Shown here piece after piece: positions 57,970 through 64,000 of a stretch of 64,000 nucleotides of DNA. Every line of letters starts with the position of its first letter. The stretch's first letter is position 1. A program made the translations under genes and the position numbers. Source of the DNA: Amborella trichopoda. Taxonomy: Eukaryota; Streptophyta; Magnoliopsida; Amborellales; Amborellaceae. Below the pieces are notes generated by a model. It was not told the origin of the DNA, did not search any database, and saw only the letters and a program-made list of their open reading frames with translations. The DNA is taken from assembly GCF_000471905.2 (NCBI RefSeq), contig NW_006498233.1, positions 2,163,712 to 2,227,711 on the forward strand, read 5' to 3'.

Positions 57970-59398
57970 TGCACACACATGGCTTTTGGGTCCTTAAACC
58001 ATTTATCCAGATTGGAGATTTTCTCATTTGCGCATTCGCAAGCTTCTCTTGAGAAGAAGTTCTTCGAACATCATTCCCAAATTTCCTTCTGAACAAAGAC
58101 TTAATGTTTACCTCCTAGGTATTAACCTGGGTAGGTGTGCGGAGGGACTTAAAGGTCCTTAACTCCCCATCTCCTAGCTTTTGTGGAACCCACCAAAGCA
58201 CTTTGCATAGGCAGCACATTTACTTCCACTCACAACACTCACCTTGTCACCGACAAAGTCACTAGTCGATAGTATTGTCGAGGTACATCGAAAGGCTACT
58301 CATTCCCTTGTTGCAAAAAGCAAAGAAGTTTTCGTTGCTCCTGCAGGTCGCCGCAAGGCTACCCGTCCACATTCCTCCACCACCTTGGGTCTCTATGTTT
58401 AGAGACTCAACACATTGAGGCGGAGACCTAAAATCCTCCACCTCTTGCACACACCTAAAGGCTCAGGGGTCATCCATTCGAGCCACACCTCAAGACAACC
58501 CTTGGGTTACCTCGAGTAAATGTCCAATATTAGGCCTTCTTGAGCTGAAACCCGTACATATGCATGTGCATCCCAACGCTCGGGGCAACGCAATTGTTGT
58601 GTCATCCCAAGTACACATGAGACGAGCCCCTTGTCCTCTCGCTAAGCACACACTAGTGCACCCTATAAGGGGCAAGCTTCCATCGGTTCCCTTACAGACA
58701 CCTGCTAGCAGCTCTTGGCCTCGTAGGGTCAGACAACTTGTTCGAGTCGGGGCTGACTCTCAAGTCACCCTGATCCTTCTTGAAGGGGAGCACATGAGCC
58801 TCCTGCACGAACTGCTCCTCGATCTCGACTCAAACACTATCGAGAGCTGATTCCTTCTCCGTTCACCCTTCTCCTCCCGAAGGACATCTCAAGCCCTAGT
58901 ACTCGAAGTCCTTCCCTAAGAGTACCATCTTGAATTAGCCATGTCAACTCGGTCATGTCTCTAGAGCCCAAATGAGAGATCGGGGCAAATACCTGATTGA
59001 AGATCAAGTCCTTCGTCCTCCTCGGCCTAGGTTGACCCCAGTTTCTAATCCACACCCATTGCTTCATTTGATGGAGATAAATCTTCCTTGCACAAGAAAA
59101 GCCGGCTAGCCGCAGTTCCAATCACAAATCTTGCGGCAAGTCCATCAAAACATCAAAGCCAAGCACAACAGAGGTCTGTAAATCCTAACCAAGGAAGCCA
59201 CTAAAATAGTTGGGGCACCTAGCTCTAATGACCGTCTTCATCAGAACCCCTTCTACCCTTTTCAGATGACAGAGCTCAAAGAGTAGGTACGATAAGCCTC
59301 CACAGTGGTCAGCGTCATAGACGATGAATCGATCACCCAGCAACCACGGTACCAAGACCGTGGAGCACCAGTCCTCACACAGTCGGGATACAAGATGC
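57970..59398 (+). pseudogene. Tat gag N-terminal fragment between two LTRs
   Basis: It starts near 57978 (ATGGCTTTTGGGTCC, like 35697) and follows gag through the Ser/Pro-rich part, a segment with HPFEPHLKTTLGLPR, and near 59300 a stretch with VSVIDDESITQQPRYQDRGA that matches the 6451-6804 minus-strand gag. It then turns into LTR at 59399 before the capsid-like core. No core, knuckle, pro or pol is present. Frames are broken throughout. Confidence 0.72.
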
Positions 59399-60685
59399 TG
59401 TCTGAACATAATTTTCAGCACCTTGGTCCTTTATGCCGAGTAAAGAGGAAGCAGGTCAATAAAGCCTCAACAAACAGGGGAAATTTTGACAGTCTCAGAA
59501 TGGCCCTAGAACTTGTCAAGATATTCATAAGCACTTCAAAAGGTCACCTGCCACATAATCAGACATACCTAAGGCAGTGAGCACAAAGAAAAAATTGCGA
59601 TCAAATCGGCCTCTTGCACCTAAAACGGACCCCGTAACTAGAACTATATTTTTGGTGAGTCAAACAGTGGTGGGACCACTGTCATTGGATCCAGTACGGT
59701 CGAAATCCCCCATGGGTCAAGTTCAGCTTAATCGAGCACTCCAGGACAAAGTTATGGGTAGAATATCGAAAAGGGGTAGATGGCACACTATTCTCGTGTG
59801 GCCACCTTGCACCAAAATGCCATTAAAGGTAGTTGTTTCACTGTAAGAGGCACTGACTTTCGTGGCATATATCTCACTCATTCCATGTCGGATCATGCTC
59901 AAATTTGGTGAGCATGTTCGTCTCATCAAGACGAGCATTTCGATAGGTGGTACGTCCCGTGACGATGCTCGAGCAGGGAGAAAAAAGTAGAGAGAAGCTG
60001 TAGATCCGTGAAGAAAGTTGCAAAAAATTTAGCAGCAGCACTCCTCACTCCAGCGGCCAAATCACGACCCTCGCATACTTGATCGACATGAACCTAATTG
60101 CATTATGTGCGTAACGTCTGAGGATATAGTTGCTCCAAACCTCGCATAAGATGAACGGTTGGATTTCACACACGGAGGCGTCGAAGCTGCTATAAATTTC
60201 GACCACCAGATTTCAAGATTCTGACAAAAAACTCAAGACGGTGAAATCTTCATCCAGACACGAAATCGAGCTGCATTTATTGCAATGTTATCGTGACGGC
60301 ATGCTAAGTGCGATTCAGCAAAGAAACAAAAGGGAAACATCAAGTATCGAGCACACTATAGATCCGACGTTTTCAAGATTCATAAAAAATTCAAGTCTCA
60401 TGATCATGGCTTAAAAAATGATTCACGGCTCGAAGTTGGTAACGACTCGATCGTCATGTCGAGCCTTATAAGAAAACAATCATCTTTTGATCAAACAGGC
60501 ATCAAAGCAACCTCGGATCGATCATAGAAGATTACGCAAGTTCTCGGCCAACAGTAGGGACTATTTTGAAATTGCACACATTGTTAGGTAGGGGCGAAAC
60601 AGTATTTTTTTCACCCATTTTTAGAATTTCTTTTAATTCAATTGAATTGTAATTATCTTCAATTTTGCATGTTTGGGCCCAATTC

Positions 60686-60693
60686 TATATAAA
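60686..60693 (+). promoter_or_regulatory. LTR TATA box
   Basis: TATATAAA follows GTTTGGGCCCAATTC and precedes AATAAA at 60742 by about 50 bases. This short distance implies a transcript whose R region starts between them, with the long leader following. Confidence 0.72.
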
Positions 60694-61079
60694 CATGCAA
60701 AGCCAAATTGTAAAACACAAAAACACAATTCTTCAACATTCAATAAAGGCTTGAATTCTTACTTGAGTTCATATGTGTGTCTTGGAGAGAGAGAGGAGTG
60801 GGAATAAAGGGGTTGGTACCCCACGATGAGGTAATTTTTTCTCTCCTCTTTTCTCTCTCTTTCTTTCCCTCCCTTCTTCATCTTTATCTTTCTCTCTCTC
60901 TCCTCTTTTCATCTTTATCTGTTTCTCTCCCTTCTTCCTCTGGTCTATCATGCCTCAATCTTCCTGCTTCTCCTTTTCTATTCATACATGGCGTACCAAT
61001 CGTTTTGTGTGATGCCTTCATGTTTATGAGAAGGAGCAGTTAGCAGGGCCTTATCCTGGATGGCGGGCACTGTCAAAAT

Positions 61080-61800
61080 TCTCTCTCTTTTATCTTTAGT
61101 CACAGACGGCGCGACCTTAGCATCACCTGGGTTCTCTTTCTTTCTTCTCTACCGTCCTAGCCGGTGCAAGCCTAGCGTCGCCTGGGTTCTCTTTCTTTGT
61201 TCTCTTCGGTTTCAGCTGGCGCAAGCCTAGCACTGCCTAGGTTCCCTTTCTTTCTTTTCTTTTGTCCCAGCCAGTGCAAGCCTAGCGTCGGGGTTCTCTT
61301 TCTTTCCTCTCTTCTATCTCAGCCGGTGCAACCCTAGCGCTACCTGGGTTCTCTCTCTTTCTTCTCTTTTGTCTCAGTCGACGTAAACCTAACAATGCTT
61401 GGGTTCTCTTCCTTTCTTCTCTTCTGTCACAGCTGGTGCAAGCCTAGTGCTGCTTGGGTTGTCTTTCTTTCTATCTTATGTCCTAGCCGGTGCAACCATA
61501 GCGCCGCCTGGTTCTCTTTCTTTCTCCTCTTCTGTCACAGCAGACGCAAAAGTGCAACATGGGTTCTCTCTCTTTCCGTTTCTTTCACCTCTTCTGTCAC
61601 AGCCGACGCAAAAGTGCCGCATGGGTTCTCTCTCTTTCCGTTTCTTTCTTCTCTTCTGTCACAGCTGACGCAAAAGTGCCGCATGGGTTCTCTCTCTTTC
61701 CATTCCCTTTTGTCACAACCAGCGCAAGCCTAGCACCGTCTTGGTTCTCTTTCATTCTTCTTTTTTGTCGTAGTCCGTGCAAGCCTAGTGCCGCCTGGTT
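61080..61800 (+). repeat. LTR leader minisatellite, GTCACAGC type
   Basis: About twelve units of 55-60 bp, with a GTCACAGCCGACGCAAAAGT-like head and a GGTTCTCTCTCTTTC tail. Three units near 61535-61700 are almost identical, so the array expanded recently compared with the rest. Confidence 0.82.
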
Positions 61801-62677
61801 TCTCCCTCTTCTTTATTTATTTTATAGTCGGCGGAAGCCATCACCGTCTGTGTCCTCCTCCTTTCTGTCCCTTCTCTCTCTTCTTGTTCTCATATAGTTT
61901 TCTATCCTACTCTGTTTCTTCTTCTCTTTTATCCTCTTCTCTTCTCTTTCCTCATCTCTATCTCTTCTTTTCTTTCTCTCTCTGATCTCTCTTCTTTCTT
62001 TTACTCTCTCGTTTGATCAAGAAGGGTTGAGACGAGTCTTCAATAGTAGTCCTGTCGTTTAGCTGTAATATTGTTGTGCCGGTCATAGTTACCGTGCCTA
62101 TTTTATTGCCACGACAGACAAGTCATTGTGTCTAGCTAGTCGATATTGGTATTGTCGTCTAGTAGTAACTCTGTTGAGTCGGTCTGACCTATCGAGCCCA
62201 TTTTACTACCACGACAGGTCAATTACCTATTAGTCAGGTCACTGTGTCGGTCTCACCACTCGATCAAATTCTTCTCACCCCAATCTTCATCCTCTCATTC
62301 TTCTCATCTTTTGAATGTGTACGCCTGTGTATTTTCAGCTGAAGGCAAGGTGTGGTCCCTTGACACACCTATCTTGTAATATTTTCCATATGTGTGTGAT
62401 TGCAAAAATAAAAGATTATCAACCATGAGAGGTGATTCCGAACCAGTTTTACGACTGAGGGGCTTTCTTCGCAATCTAAGAGGGCGGCCACATGAGCTAG
62501 CCTGAGTAAGTCTCAAACCCACCTTAAATTCCTCTCTCATCAGTTGGTCTACCTGCCCTTGTTTTTTAGCAAGGTTCCTGAGAGAGGGATCTCAAGTCCT
62601 GGGTTCCCCTGAAACCCGAGATGCGTGCCTCCAGATCACCTAGATCCGGAGGGCGATATCAAGGCACCTAACCTGCT

Positions 62678-62695
62678 TGACGACTCCACTGGTGA
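62678..62695 (+). other. Primer binding site, tRNA-Arg type
   Basis: TGACGACTCCACTGGTGA follows the LTR end by three bases. Confidence 0.78.
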
Positions 62696-62763
62696 TTTAA
62701 TATCCCATAGTCGGATCGTACATGTTTGACTAGTTTGTCCTTTTATTTTCTACATTCGCACTT

Positions 62764-63028
62764 ATGGCTTCCTAGTTCTGTAACCCATTCATCCGGATCT
62801 GGGATTTTCTTATCCTCGCATTCGCGAGTGTCCCCAGGGAACAAGTTCCTCCAACTTCGTTCCCAGCCCTCCTTTTGAGCAAAGACCCCGAGTCAAGCTC
62901 TTAGGTCTTAACCTGGATTGGTGTGAGCAGGGACTTAAAGGTCCCTAACTCCCCATCTCCTAGCTCTGGTGGAGCTTTTGCCAAGGCCCCTTACATTGGC
63001 AACACTTCTTTTGCCTCACATAGTAGTA
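62764..63028 (+). pseudogene. Tat gag N-terminal fragment, last
   Basis: ATGGCTTCCTAGTTCTG at 62764 corresponds to the gag starts at 35697 and 57978, already with a stop. The match runs to the TTGGCAACACTTCTTTTGCC segment (about 63015), after which the sequence changes to minus-strand PMD coding. The rest of gag is missing. Confidence 0.65.
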
Positions 63029-64000
63029 GGAGTGCCATCTAGCTCCTTCCCCAGTTCATCAATAAAAGCACGGTTAGTAAAGCTCCCAACCGGAAATGGG
63101 ACCCGTCGCATATTCAAGGAGTCATTCCCAAATAAGCCCCGAGCTTCTCCTCGGGTATGAAAGATAGCCTTTTGGCCAGCAATCCTCATCAAGAAAGGCC
63201 ACATTTTATCTCTTGAGCCCTGGCTCTTAACATAGGTGGTAGGGACATAAGCCTCTAGTCACTCATATACATAATGGATGGGGAATGGAGTCTTAAAGTC
63301 CCTAAGGAATGCTTCTCCTCCGACAATGCCATTCCCACCCTCCTTACCTTTGTAAGCCTTTCTGTGGGAGATGGCCCCTAATCCATGGTATATATTACAC
63401 AAGACTGGTTGACCAATTCACACCCTTTTGCCATGTCACAGGCTACATAAAAGTTGCCTGGATGAATGTCATCTGCCCCTCCAAGGAGCACAAATTTGCA
63501 TAAAAATAAGGCAAAATATGCAACCAAGAAGACACGATCGTCAGCGGCCTCAGGTTGATACATGGGAGGTCTCTCCTTCGCAATTGACTACCTTTAGGAT
63601 AGTCCCTGTAAACGAATTTCACCCATTCGGTGAAAGTTAACCAACCATTGCTAGATTGAGCATGAAGTAATTGATAAACATTGAAAATCTTTTGAAGACT
63701 AGTAGGTGGCTCCTCTCCCTCCAAGCTAGCACCGCCAAGGATGATTGAATTTTGGGGCACGAATTCATCATACATGGCCCCGATCACCGCGAGACCCCCG
63801 ATAAAATGAAGATATAGCTAGGACATTCCTGCTTTCCCATACCCAAAAATTCAGGTGTTGCTAATGTTGCTCCACGTGTCGAGCAGTACCTTGACGGTAT
63901 TACAACACCGATCGTAGTAACTGGCCGAGCACTGAACTGCTACTAGCAATGAAGCATGTTCAAGAATGCTCCTGTACGACACTAACATCCTGGTGGTCAA
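63029..64000 (-). pseudogene. Plant mobile domain (PMD, aminotransferase-like) gene, broken and partial
   Basis: On the minus strand from the right edge: an N-terminal region with IFGYGKAGMS and HFIGGLAVIGAMYDEFVPQN (63750-63870), GWLTFTEWVKFVYRDYPKGS, then VFLVAYFALFLCKFVLLGGA and DDIHPGNFYVACDMAKG (63378-63563), NIYHGLGAISHRKAYKGKEG near 63400, FKTPFPIHYVYE then a stop near 63276, and the 63016-63204 frame. This order is that of PMD proteins, found in plant genes and in MULE and gypsy transposons. Frameshifts lie near 63555 and 63400. It ends at the gag junction near 63029 and continues beyond the window. Confidence 0.8.

Larger units (their letters stand above)
59399..62674 (+). repeat. 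Tat LTR (3276 bp), plus strand
   Basis: It starts TGTCTGAACATAATTTTCAGC straight after gag sequence and ends AAGGCACCTAACCT before a primer site. It contains TATATAAA (60686-60693), AATAAA (60742-60747), a CT-rich leader, a minisatellite of about 55-60 bp (GTCACAGCYGRYGCAA and GGTTCTCTTTCTTTC, 61080-61800), and the U5 end. The U3 hairpins are decayed near 59775-59830. Its minisatellite is the type seen in the 3' LTR at 330-560. Confidence 0.87.

Overview
This window looks like nuclear DNA of a flowering plant, from a repeat-rich, probably pericentromeric region. I found no intact host gene. Almost all of it is old, mutated LTR retrotransposon sequence. Reading frames are broken by stops and frameshifts, and many differences between copies are C-to-T or G-to-A changes, as expected of methylated, silenced repeats. 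Most of the longer open frames lie in pyrimidine-rich or purine-rich LTR leader sequence and are not genes.

Layout. (1) 1-11319, minus strand: a Ty3/gypsy element of the Tat/Ogre type, with a 3.2-kb 5' LTR (8155-11319), a tRNA-Arg-type primer site, gag, a linker, reverse transcriptase, RNase H, and a 3' LTR that runs off the left edge. It sits inside the 3' LTR of (2), a Ty1/copia element on the minus strand (11320-19192) with gag, protease, integrase, RT, RNase H, a tRNA-iMet primer site, a polypurine tract and ~2.07-kb LTRs. (3) 19300-19690: a broken piece of a PHD-finger gene, minus strand. (4) About 19760-22800: a lone LTR-like block with its own tandem repeats. (5) 23741-25946: the tandem-repeat 3' untranslated region of a Tat element, followed by a full LTR (25947-29357).

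(6) 30070-32958 plus 49658-54154: gag, linker, protease and RT of a second Tat element, split by (7) a complete 16.7-kb Tat element without pol (32959-49652). Element 7 has two 2.6-kb LTRs and a perfect 5-bp target duplication, AAGTG. It also carries a possible antisense gene with a TATA box. (8) 54155-57888 LTR, gag fragment, 59399-62674 LTR, gag fragment: a tandem LTR-internal-LTR-internal series. (9) 63029-64000, minus strand: a broken plant-mobile-domain (PMD, aminotransferase-like) gene that runs off the right edge.

The order of events can be read from the nesting. The copia element came first and the minus-strand Tat element entered its LTR. Separately, the 16.7-kb element entered the gag of an older Tat copy. 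No integrase is visible in any Tat copy here. The least explained signals are hairpin-forming minisatellites in the LTR leaders whose arms change together, two conserved U3 hairpins, the antisense coding tracts in Tat elements, and three junctions where coding DNA runs straight into an LTR start with no polypurine tract.
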